A DNA stretch of 64,000 nt, from contig JAHLWY010000272.1 in the NCBI GenBank assembly GCA_020002185.1, positions 62,001 to 126,000 on the forward strand, in the 5' to 3' direction. The DNA comes from Paraescarpia echinospica. Taxonomy: Eukaryota; Annelida; Polychaeta; Sabellida; Siboglinidae. Made by a program: the position numbers and the translations under genes. Shown here in pieces: positions 39,944-64,000 of this stretch. How positions within the stretch are numbered: position 1 is the stretch's first letter; every line of letters starts with the position of its first letter. The notes beneath the pieces were generated by a model, which saw only the letters and a program-made list of their open reading frames with translations, was not told the origin of the DNA and made no database searches.

Positions 39944-42900
39944 AGTTTTGTTTGTCTGCATGAGGATATTGCAGTGATGTGGTGTCCTCGTTAAATTGCA
40001 TATTGTTGTTAGAAATGCATGTGAATTAAAGACAATGTAAAGTAAAAACATTTTATTGAAACTATTTGATGAGATTGACTACAAAATAATGAAAAGTACA
40101 ATACAACTATAGGTACAATCACTGCACTTGATGTGTATAATGTAATACTTTTTAATATCACATGCACATCAAATGCAAAACAACAATAGAAACAAAAATT
40201 AGGAAGAGATTGAAAAAATGTCAGGTATATATAAAAAACAAACAGATACTTTTATCAAGATTCTTTGTTACAAAAAGACAACACTAGTACATGTGATGTC
40301 AAATGCTTTCACAAAATTAGTGACTAAACAATTATGTGTATTAACAACAATTTCTAATATCGCATGCCCATGAAAATGTAAACCAATGAGAACAAATTAC
40401 TTAGGAAGATGTTTAGTTGAACAAATGAACTATTATGAATCATAATTGTTTTTTAAACAAAGAATCATAATTTATGGTTCTTTGTTAAAAAAACATCAAT
40501 GATTAGAAAATTCGAACATTTTTTAGTTTATGCAATGCTTGGTATGTATGTTTACAACTCCCAAATAATAGTGACTAGACTAGTCAGGGTCATCGCCATG
40601 TGACTGAGAATTATATGTACAATCACTACATGCTACATTGCTCAGGTTTACTCAGTTGTATGAAGAGTACCGGCTACAGACCGCAATATTTTTGTACGAA
40701 TAGTCTTCGCATATTAATTTCAGTGTGGCTGAACGCTTCCCACATAAGTCGAGCTGGTGTTCGAATTAACAGGTCTGCCAGGGATTAAAGTTTAAAGCGC
40801 TTTGAGCAATCCCGAGGACTGTATACTACACCATATCAGTACAGGTGTATAATCATCATGCAAAGTGAAAATGTAATGTAAATTATTTGTGAAAATATAA
40901 ACCAGTGATAAAAAAGAATAATTTAGAAATATGAAACGTGGCATGAAAAGTATAATAACAGTCCTCATGATACATACAGAACTTAAACAAGTAAAATGCT
41001 GCTGTCAGTGTATCAACAGATTGTTGTTGCAAAATGTGAAAAGGCTTTCAATACCATTACTTCATCACAATCTTGTGTTGTTGTACATAACAAGTACCTG
41101 ATGTACGTTGCAAGAACTCAGCTGGCTGTCACTGACTATCAGCAACACAAAGACATTGAAACCCTACCACTGTAACAATGCTGGATAATTGATGTATTTT
41201 GTCATAGACACTGCTAAAAGTTAAAGTTGAATTGAATACAAATACTGTGTATTATTGACTTTTGATAAATGTGTCATCACATATAAAATATAATACATGT
41301 CAGAGCCATGCTAATTGTCACTTTGTCTCCGGTATAGGTAGATGCGGATGTACAGCAAAATGTCAGGAGGCTGGTATGCAGTACCATCGAAGACAGCGAA
41401 CACATACAGTGATGTCATCGATATCCAAACCGATGTAATTCACCGAAGAATGCTCGACACTGAACCTGTCTCACAAGCTAGTCAGGCGTCACCATATTCG
41501 TATGTCGAGCAACCTGCATTCTACATTGGTTTTTAGTCAGTTAAGCTAACTGACTGACCTGGAAGCCAGTGTACACCCCATCGGCACTGGGGAATCTGTC
41601 ACGGATGCAACACACAACACAATTGGGATCAGTCGGTGGACATTCACATGACAAACCATTAATATGCAGCATGCTGCATGGCTGTACAATCTTGTCCGAG
41701 ACCCTGGACAAATACAGCTGCCCAGTATGCCATATTAACTTGGAGAACTAGTGATGCTAAGCACACTAGTCCAATCTCCTGTAAAGAAAAGCATATATTC
41801 AGTAAACAAAAACAGGTATTAATGTAGTGTTGGTAGTAAATAATTATGGAATGTTCATTCTCATAATCAGTAAATGTAAAATAATGTTTCATGTATGACC
41901 TGCAGCATTTCACAAGAAAAACGGCAGCAAGAAATGTGCTACTACAGCTGCATCTATACATGTTGATATCTTGGGAACAGTCAGTGTTTACCGGGGTTGT
42001 TCCGGAGGAGGGAGAGGGTAGGTTGATATAGCATGCAGACGTTAGTAGAATGTGCTCTTTTTCAAAACGGTGAAAAATGTTAACTATTTTTTCTTTATAA
42101 GGTGTTCATTGTCATTACATGAATTGAAAATTTTTCAATTTCATTACAGTGATGCCTGATCTTAGTCAATATTATAGACTGATTTGAATTCTGCTAATCA
42201 GTAAAGAGGATTTATATTTTTTGTTTTGTTTTCAGTATACAAATTCATGTCAGTGTCTGCCATGTGTAACTACTACACATATTCATGTTTGACATTTTAA
42301 GGTTCTGCCTGAAGTTGAATGGTCAAGGTGAATGTTGGAAATTACAAAATGAGGTGTTATTGTGATGCTAACAGTACTCGCCAAGTATTAAAAGGTTCAT
42401 AACATGTATGTTTACCTTCTTCAAAAATGAACAATTTATTTTATAAACTTATTTCTGAGTCATCGCCGTATGCTAAATACTTTTAAAGGTGTATTAATAT
42501 GTCTGTGGGTATAATATAAGTGCAGAAGTCAACTTAGTTTTCCACGTCCAAGATGTTATTATTAAAATGTGTATGAAAACAAATATATATGTAAATGTGC
42601 ACATTAAAATTGTTTGATAACTTATATGTGGTTGATTGTTATAAATTTGAAATTACCTGGATTGATCAAATGTGGGCCTTCCGCAGACTATGTATCCTCC
42701 CTGTGTCTGCCTGACCCAGGTGACCGCCTTAGTTCCTCTTCTGCCTCCTCTCATTCCCATTCTTGGGTTGCAGTGTGGCCTCTAGCGACATCATAATTCA
42801 AGTTACGTATTATGCATTCATATATTGCTGCGGTGAGAATATATACACATATTGGTAAATACACAAGAATAGCTGGCATATGTCAGTTGAAAGGTATCAC

Positions 42901-43880
42901 AGGATACCAATTACATAAACTATAGCCAGGCACCAAGGACCACAACGGAAACAAGTGCGAGCATTACCTTGTTTAATCCTTATATATGGTGTACTTTAAC
43001 TGTATTTATATTTTATGTATTTACACGTTTACATTTTTATATTTAATAAAATCATCACCATCATGGTCGTCGATATAACAAATCTCAATTATTTTGCATA
43101 AACTACAATGCAAATCAACAACATTCTGCAGTAATAGTATCAAAATATGCGTCACAAAACACTGTTTTAATAATTATGATCACCAATACAATACAGCCGT
43201 GTTTGACGTTCTGTTGCACGAAATTACGGATGCTCCCTGACTAAGTTACTTGCACGATCAACAGGGGCCTATTGCCAAACCAATGTTATTTGTCATTTCG
43301 CAGCCTCACGTCATCTATTCTCTACATGTATTGTCGCAATAACATAGTTTATTACCAAGATCCTACGTAACCAAATATAAATTACAATGCATATCAAATA
43401 TTATGCTCGTTGACACAGCCTCTGACTGAATCTCTAGCTGATAATATGGTCATGGCCATGGTGACTGGCTTAGCCTTAGAGTCGGACAGTCTTAGACTTA
43501 GACTGCCTCGAGTCGAGTGTTGACGTTCGCAAGTTGCAATTCTCGTTGAATTAATACGCGGCTACGCGTTCTCGTTGCTAAATGCGATAGTGTAGTATAC
43601 GTACCTTCGTACAACCACTTTGGAATCTTCATCTTGATACACCAAAGCACGTGTATGTTGTTATTGTTTTCGAATGCGTGGGATGCCGATCTCGCGTAAA
43701 GCACGTGACCGAAATGGCGCAGGAGGTCGACAGCGTAATTGGCTTTCGCCAGCTATACCCGGTGTAACGATAAATCTTGTTTTTTGACGATTAAAAAACA
43801 AGTACGCATTTTTTTATTAAACTGACTGTGCACACTAGTTAAACTATTCACACATTACACATATGGACCTAAAAGAACCG
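39944..43880. other. AT-rich non-coding DNA
   Basis: No coding frame, RNA gene or clear repeat that I can support. Short open frames at 40,600, 41,342 and 42,614 have no recognisable features. Confidence 0.4.
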
Positions 43881-43884
43881 GATT

Positions 43885-44830
43885 GGCGATGGGCAAACGA
43901 ATTGGTTGAGGACCTTTAAAGGTAATCTTAAACAACTAAAAGGTTCATCTTAACGATAACGGGAACCTAAATGTCTTAAAATATGACTGAAATTAAGGGA
44001 TTATATCAAACACAATTTAAAGAGTAATTTTATAAGGAGTCATTAAGAGGTACTTTAATAATGAACTAACTGATCATACCAACACGTCGCGGGGTCATCA
44101 AAACCAAGTGTTTTTTTCGAAATAAAGTTAATTAAATTAAGGGGCTATCTCGTAAAAATAATAGGTCTTCTCAGAACCCTAAGAATCATTATAAAATGTG
44201 TAAGTCATTAACAAATCAATGACCTGATCGTCTCGGCGAACAGAGGGACCATCCCCAAAAATAAAGGTTCTTAACAAAGTTAAGGAATCATATTAAAAAG
44301 TGTAACTATTCATTACAAATAAACCATCTTATCGTCACACTAAATTAAGGGATCATTTACTAAAATAATGCTCTCTTCTCAAACCAGGTAAAGGATAATT
44401 AATAAAAGAAGGGATCACAAAAAAATTATCTAGCTGATCGTATCAAATAAAAAAGGTGTCACGTCATGAAATGAAGCGGTCACTTCACATAACTAAGCAA
44501 AATTTAAACTGGTAAGGATTCATAACAAAACACAAACTTAATGGGTCATTAAAACAAATTATTATATCAAAAAATCTAAGGGATCATTACAAATAAATAA
44601 AAAAAAAATATAAATAAATTAAAGAATCATGGTGAAAAGTGTAAGGATAATTTAACAAGGTAACTAACCGATCACCTGAAAAAGTTAAGGGTAATAAAAT
44701 TAAAGGGTTATCACAAAATAGAGATGTAAGGAGTCATATCAAAAGACAATTTTAAGGGGCCATCAAAACATTAAGGGTCATCTAAAATTTTACAATACGT
44801 TCCTCTAAAATCACCCTCATATTTATTTGT
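43885..44830 (+). repeat. Inner left arm of the large inverted repeat
   Basis: Made of loosely repeated AAGGGGTCATCTCAAA-type units. It pairs in reverse complement with about 46,000-46,560 (for example AACCTAAATGT..TATGACTGAAATTAAGGGATT against the opposite strand of 46,505-46,545) and with the direct copy at 47,290-47,560. Confidence 0.65.
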
Positions 44831-45100
44831 TTTGAGATGGTCGCTTTTTATTTTAAAGATACCCTTTAGTTTGGGGGATTACGTTTTAATGTTGGATATT
44901 GTAAATGTACCCCTACAGTTGTACATACTAAGTTAATCGCCTAATTGTGTAGACAACCCTATTAACTGCAACTAAAATCAATTAATATTTACTATATATA
45001 ATTGGTACGTGTGTGGGCTGTAGAATCAGACCAAATGTCTAAACTATATTTCTTGCATACGTGGTGCTGTAAAGATACTGATGAAAAGCAAAAAAAGTCA

Positions 45101-45420
45101 TCATGAACTGTCCGTACCATCCACAGAGCCAAGTCGAAATCGAACGGATGCATTGGCAGTTTAGACCAAGGGAGTTATTTGGGTCCGCGAGCTACCGTTA
45201 TATGATGCCAACCTGAACGAGGATCCGAAAGAAGAAGAACTGGGCTGGAAGAGTCCGTTTGAGATATATTACGGACGCAAAAAAAGTAGTTTGTCCTTTG
45301 TTGGACAACATTCCACCAGTGCCGACCGAAACAATCACTGCCGCTGATGTGATAAACTATTTTGCGCGGCATGATAACATGAACCGATTTAAGAAAAGGA
45401 GGGAACGGTTTTGACACTGT
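45101..45420 (+). pseudogene. KRBA2/Ginger-like integrase fragment
   Basis: The + strand reads NCPYHPQSQVEIERMHWQF, the end of an rve core (the PYHPQSQ..VER block with the catalytic Glu region). After a shift it reads VRELPLYDANLNEDPKEEEL and GWKSPFEIYYGRKKSS, typical of the KRBA2/SCAND3-type and Ginger integrases. It sits in the loop between long inverted arms, so it is probably the remnant of the transposase that moved them. Heavily decayed. Confidence 0.6.
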
Positions 45421-45999
45421 CCGAAAGGCAAATTGCAAAAATTAATGGTTTACATCACGAGCGTGGCCCAGGACACTGAAAGAAGATGAGCGAAGTCACA
45501 CATTGTATAGAACAACACACAGAGCAAATACTACACATTCCATATACAAGTGAAGATGGACTGGGTTCATTTCAATCAGCTGGATTCACAGTATGTTTTG
45601 ACCCGACCCCCAATGACAATTGCTAGTTTGCAGCAATTACAGACTAGTTACATGGAATGGGCATTCTGTGGTCGGCGCAAACCTCTAGTCGAGAAGTTAC
45701 ACACGATCGTCGGGTACATCCTTTCACATCAAATGGAACACCTCTTTTGTTGACAATAACAACCTTAACAATTACTTGACAAATATGGAAAAATTGAACA
45801 TTCGGTGATTATATCACACTGCAAAGAGCATAAAAATTCAGTTCTTTTTAATGAAAAATTACAGTTGTGGTGAAATAATGGTTTAACTTTTTTTAGAAAA
45901 CCTTTTGAGATGATCCAGAATACGTTGACATGCTTAGTCAGGTCTTTTTAAAGAAAACTTGGATCCATTTATTTGTGAGATGGCCCTTTTATATGTTAA

Positions 46000-47110
46000 G
46001 ACCACTTATTTTTTAAAGACGATCAACTTGTTCTTTTTAATGAAAATTTACATTTTTGGTGACCATTTTTGAGATAATCCTTTATTGAGAGCAAATCCCT
46101 TGATATGAGATGATCAGACAATTATTTTTAATAAACACGTCTATTTTTAGTTTATTTATTAAGACGATAAACTGGTTCATTGTTAATGGCTACTTACACT
46201 TTTTCATGATTCCTTAACTTTGTTAAGAAGACCCTTTAATTTTTTGAGATGGCCCTTCAATTTATTGCGACAATCAGCTAATAAATTTTTTAATGACTTC
46301 TTATAGATTTTGTAACGAATCTTAGCTTTTTAAGAAGACGCATTCTTTTTATGAGATGGCTCCCTTCATTTAATTAACTTTATTTCTATACGACCACCTG
46401 GTTTTCATGACCAAGCAATGTGTTGATATGACCAGCTAGTGCCTAGTTCATTATTAAAGTACGACTCCTTTTGAAAATTATTAATTAAATTGTGTTTTAT
46501 ATGATCCCTTAATTTTAGTCATATTAACATTTAGGTTTCTGATATCGTTTAGATAAACCTAATTCCCCGGTAGTTGATCGAGATCACCCTTTACTTCATG
46601 TTTTGAGATTACCCCTTAATTGTTTCAGCTGAACCATATTGCATTATTTTGAGATTACCCTTTCATTTCTAATAATGTTATATCACTCATTAATATTGTA
46701 TTTTGAAAATTTCCTTTAAGTTGTTTGAGATCACCCCTTAATTTGATCAAATAATATCAGTTATGTAAATATGTTTTAATGATCCTTATCTTAAGATAAT
46801 CCCATAACTGAATGTAGATTACTGCTTTCATCTATTGAGGTGACCCTTCTTAACCACACTGCCTGATCCGGTCCTATTATTTGCTGACATAAAGTTACTA
46901 TGTTATCTGTAAGATTATGTGAATGGGGTTCCATGTGTTCACCCAGAAAACAAGTGGCTTACTCGTTCTGAGAATCCTTTAGTGAATGTCGACTGGGTGC
47001 CAGCACGGCCATCATAAGGGTGAACATGAGGTTGTCGAGGAGGTTAAGGATGTCGTTGTTGTTGTTGTACTCATCATCGTAATAATTATAACTCATCGTC
47101 CTCATCTATG
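46000..47110 (-). repeat. Right arm of the large inverted repeat
   Basis: Reverse complement of 43,885-44,830 in its first half and of 38,110-38,690 in its second half. It ends in an ATC-trinucleotide-rich tract. Confidence 0.7.
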
Positions 47111-48020
47111 TCATCATCTTTGTCATCCTCCTCCTCATCATAGTCATAATAATCATCACTAAAATTATGCCTTTATCATCCTCCTGATAATCATCATAAT
47201 CATCCTCATTGTCACTGTCTTCATCATCATTACTAACATCATCATCAACAACACCGTCATCATAACCACATCATCGCCAACACCCATTTTTTTTACGAGA
47301 TCGCCCCTTAATTTAATTTGTTCGAGAAGACCACATGATTTTATTAGATGACCCGCGATGTGCTGATCTGATCATCTAGTTCATTATTAAATCACCTCTT
47401 AATGACTTTTAAAATGATTCTTTAAATTATGTTTGATATAATCCCTTAGTCATATTTTAAAACATTTGAGTTCCCGTTTATTGTTTAGATGAACATTGTT
47501 GTTGATTGAGATTACCCTTAACTTCATGTTTTGTTTCTGCGGATCCTTATTTTACTATCTTGAGATTACCCTTTAGCTTCTAATAATGTTAATGTATCAC
47601 TCGTGAACATTGCATTTTGAGATTTCCCCTAAGTTGTCTGAAATGACTCTTTATTTGGCTAGCCTATATAAGTGTAACAAGATGATGAAGATAAGGTTAA
47701 TGATGTCGTTGTCATCGACCTGATCATTGTAATAATTATAACCATCATCATCATCTTATTTATAATCATTTTCATCATCTTCATCTTCCTCCTCCTTATA
47801 ATCGTAATCATTTATAATCCTCATTACCGCCGTTTTAATCATCATTGCTAACATCCTCATCATCAGCAGAATCATCATCTTCATCATTAAGATGACCCAT
47901 AAATTGCATCATCTTCCTAGTCGTCATCATCATTTATCATCCACATCATCGCCATCTTCATCATCACTACAAACATCATCATCATAATTTCCATCATCAT
48001 CGTTATAATCGTCTTCGTCA
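47040..48020. repeat. (ATC)n-rich tract with a second copy of the arm
   Basis: Imperfect (ATC)n at 47,080-47,275 and 47,740-48,015 flank a direct, diverged copy (47,290-47,690) of the arm segment 46,370-46,760 (shared GTTCATTATTAAA, TTTAGATGAAC, GAGATTACCCTT). Confidence 0.7.
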
Positions 48021-48021
48021 T

Positions 48022-48345
48022 GTTTTATTACATTACTGGCCGTTATTACATTACTGGTTGATTATTACATTACTGGTCAATTATTATATTATTGGTCGTT
48101 ATTACATTACTGGTTGATTATTACATTACTGTTCATTATTACATTAGTGGTCAATCATAACATTACTGGTCGGTATTACATTACTGTTCAATATTACATT
48201 AGTGGTCCATCTTTACATTACTAGCCAATGTTTACATTACTGGCCAATTATTACATTACTGGTCGTTATTACATTACTGGTTGATTATTACATTACTGAT
48301 CATTATTACAGTACTGGTTGATTATTACATTACTGGTTGTAACAG
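48022..48345. repeat. About 20-bp minisatellite (TTATTACATTACTGGT)
   Basis: About fifteen imperfect units of ATTATTACATTACTGGTYR, with length variation of 17-22 bp. Confidence 0.85.
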
Positions 48346-49970
48346 TCGTGTCTGTCAAGGCGATCATAGCAGCCGGAACCAAGGACAAAATTCAAATTAT
48401 GCGAAAACTGTTATGTGGAGTGTACTGTGTACAGAATATATTTAATCAAAATTAATAGCGGAATGTCAATGTTTTATTGTACGTACAGATTCCTCCACTG
48501 GATATGCTCAATGTGTGAAACTAGTTGCTTCATCTAGTCCTAGTGCTTGGGTCTCTGACTAGTGGCAGACTGAACATCAGAAACTTTTCACCAATATGCT
48601 TTGTATATTTCATTTGTACATCTAATTATTTGTTTGATTTGATTGAATAAATGCTTCTGACTTGACTTGACAAATGCCCGGATCCCCACTAATGCTTAAC
48701 TTTGGCCTAAAGACAATACCCCGAAAATGCATATACAACGGCATCCCAGTTTGAGAAAGGCTTTATATCATACAAATGGCTGTTAATGCAAACATTGCAT
48801 AGTCACGTCTGTGTGCTTAGTACAGATTCACCACTATCACAAACACTTACCAAAATGAAAATCATTAATTTAACAAGACTACTTTGAAAATTGTGTGCAC
48901 ACATACATAAAATATATAAGCAAAATATAAATATATATCCAACTACCTTATATGTATATCCTAAATACTATGTGCATTTATCCACTGATAAATTGACCAG
49001 TCATGATTCTAAGCAGTGTATAGTTAACAGTTACCGGTGGCTCTTTACCAAGAGACCCAGGTTCCCATAATTAATGGACCTTAAGTTCAAACACTGACCG
49101 TGGCTTATAATTACACATTTTCAATAAGGTTAAAATATTAACAAAGCATGTTTTTCATATAACTGACCATTTAAGTTGTTAAATGTCAGCACCATATAAT
49201 GAACCTAACTAATCCCAACACAAAATGTGAATTATATCATGATCATAATTTTACATGTGGTTTTGAACATGAGATTGCTCAGCAGCATACCAAGTATGAC
49301 AGTAATGCAAAGCCTTATCACACTGTTAAATAGCAACACTACACTAGGTGCAGAATGTATATCATGTACTACATACTGTCAAAAGTTAAGCATGTCGTTC
49401 TGCAATAAGCTAGCAATTAAGCATCTATTTACACTTATGTAACTTAATATATGACATTAAATATGATTTAAAACTACTAGATTTGCTGAAGGAATACCAA
49501 ACTAAATATTTATAGTAGTTTTCAATGATGTGTTGGTCTGTCTTATAATCACACATTGCTTAGATACTGGCTGTTGGTACCACACAAACCTGTCGAACCA
49601 GCCTACAATACATTAGTTAGTAGATAGGCGTCTAACTTTACCAGGCATGTGATGTTATCAGTATGATATCTTACCATTATGTGCTTCCTAACAAATACAG
49701 TCTTTTAACATTCACTGTAAAGACACATGGTTTGTTGCCCATGTCTTGTGCAGAGATCCACTGATATGTTGGACTGTCCCAAGAGTTCTAGCTGTAGTAT
49801 ACACCCAACCACACATCGACACCCCCACTAGGTCTGGCTGTGGATTATATCAGTACACCCACATTGCCGTTCCCTACCCTCTTATTGTTAGTCTTCTTCT
49901 TCTTTCCCTAGTGTCACTTTTCCCATTCCCATCACTGTCCCCCTTTCTCTTTGTCACCACAGTTCCTTTT
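48346..49970. other. Non-coding flank downstream of PARG
   Basis: A LINE-like 3' tail (ATTGAATAAATGCTTCTGAC) lies at about 48,643. Otherwise nothing is recognised. Confidence 0.4.
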
Positions 49971-49973
49971 TTT

Positions 49974-62672
<12,699 letters not shown>

Positions 62673-64000
62673 CTACAAGTAATCACATAGTGTTCTCAGA
62701 AACATGTACAACATATCAAAGTGTGAAATATGTAGTAGAGCTCTGGATATCAGAGTTATTATAACAACAAAATAATGTTCAGAAATGTCAGTAGGTAAGA
62801 GTGTGTCAGGTGATGTGGTTGCAGACTTGTACATTCCACTCTAATTATTGTACATGTGAACAGTGCATACAATAATGATTGCCATCTGTCCTATTGCTGC
62901 ATACGTAATATACATCTTTTGTTATTAGTGTTGTATATGATGCAATGTCTCTGCTGTCATTTATTAAAGGGATTATATTAGCTGATGCAGTCCAACATCA
63001 CTAGAATTAAAATGTTATAAATTCTAAACAATTATATGATACAGTTTGATTTAAAGAGAGAGAGTCTGTTCCTTTATGATTATTCAGAATTAACCAGATC
63101 CGTACTTTGTAACAGGACATCTGCTGTGTTGTACATGGAAAAATGCAGGGTGTATAATGACTTTAGCTGACAGGTAGTCCATCCGTCTGGCTGACTCAGA
63201 AACAACTAGTGCTGTTACTCTTTTCCTAGTCCTTAAAAATAAATGTGCCGGGTACCACCATACTGTTGTATATATATATATGACAGTTATGGCGCATAGT
63301 AAGACTAAAGGTGGCTTTATTTAATCAAGAAAACAAGCTGTTTCTCATTACAATTAAATGTTTAGCTAAATGTGTCGTTAATAGAAACAAATACATGTGA
63401 TTTCGTAGATCCAACTGCAAAGTCATTAGAATAAATAACTTTAGTTTAATCAGGGACAGCAAATGGCAGTGGTTGACAAGGCGACGCCAGCAGAATTTGA
63501 AGCCTGACGGCGGCATTTCATTAGTATTTCCTTTCCGGAAGCCGACCACTGAGCAATCAGTAACATTGCTGGTATTTGGTAACATGCTAAGATAATCACA
63601 CGATGTGGGAATAACGCATCTATGAGGGGACAGCACATAACTATATCTGTAAGCCGTGCATGTATGTTTGTCCATGTCACTCATCACTCATGGTCACTAG
63701 GCGGCACTACCTATCCTAACCGGATGTAAACAGCCGCCATTTACATTCTCCGCGTTCAGCATGTTTCCTATTCATCGGTCTTAATATATTTGTGATAAAA
63801 TGCTACCTTATTGTCTTATTCCATCACAACACCCAACTAGCATATACACAGCGTAAATTAATTCACATAATCACAACTAGTCAGATGGGACTGCTTCTCT
63901 AAACATGGACTAGTCCGGTGACTGAAACTACTCATCTGGGACGATCGGACCGGCCTTATTTCGCAGCCTGAAAATCATTGAACATCAAAGGGCATTGCGT
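62673..64000. other. PARG intron or upstream region, no exon recognised
   Basis: I searched the minus strand for the N-terminal helical part of the PARG catalytic region and found no frame with the expected residues. A short (TA)n run lies near 63,270. The next exon is probably outside the window. Confidence 0.4.

Noticed and set aside
63325..63687. 120-codon minus-strand frame as an upstream PARG exon
   Set aside because: It has no residues of the PARG N-terminal region and no suitable donor in phase with exon a.

Overview
The window looks like an animal nuclear genome, probably a marine invertebrate and perhaps a lophotrochozoan. Evidence for this is an intron-rich host gene with canonical splice sites, AT-rich intergenic DNA, several minisatellites, CR1/L2-like and Gypsy-like retrotransposons, and two Maverick/Polinton (adintovirus-like) elements. 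The phylum is a guess; no taxon is fixed by what I can read.

Layout. Polinton A (1 to about 5.9 kb) is cut by the window edge. It has the 3' end of a protein-primed DNA polymerase on the + strand, facing a minus-strand module: NADAR-domain protein, packaging ATPase, a small hydrophobic-tailed protein, protein X, chromodomain integrase, major capsid-like protein and adenain-like protease. From 5.9 to 12.2 kb there is non-coding DNA with a palindromic repeat cluster and a 48-bp minisatellite. A Gypsy-like gag fragment lies at 12.2-12.9 kb and a decayed LINE at 13.7-15.6 kb. A second, CR1/L2-like LINE lies on the minus strand from 36.06 down to 16.64 kb. It is split by Polinton B (17,970-32,490) and by a small TIR transposon (about 32,785-34,434).

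Polinton B is delimited to the base: 82-bp terminal inverted repeats (starting AG at the left end) and a 6-bp target duplication CCGGTA that restores the LINE reading frame. It carries a three-exon acidic gene, a NADAR gene, an RPA70-C-like ssDNA-binding gene, a gene with an internally repeated domain, an unknown ORF, zinc fingers plus DNA polymerase (palm deleted), ATPase, small ORFs, protein X, integrase, a membrane protein, penton-like protein, a basic protein, major capsid-like protein and protease. Most genes carry stops or frameshifts, so this is a fossil of a virus-like transposon. NADAR is shared by both Polintons.

36-49 kb is repeat-rich: a C2H2 zinc-finger exon, a 285-bp hAT MITE, and large inverted arms around a KRBA2/Ginger-like integrase remnant. 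From 62.7 down to 50.0 kb is a host poly(ADP-ribose) glycohydrolase (PARG) gene on the minus strand. Eight exons join in phase. Three of its introns hold minisatellites, one of which is a tandem amplification of a real splice acceptor together with the first coding bases of the catalytic exon.
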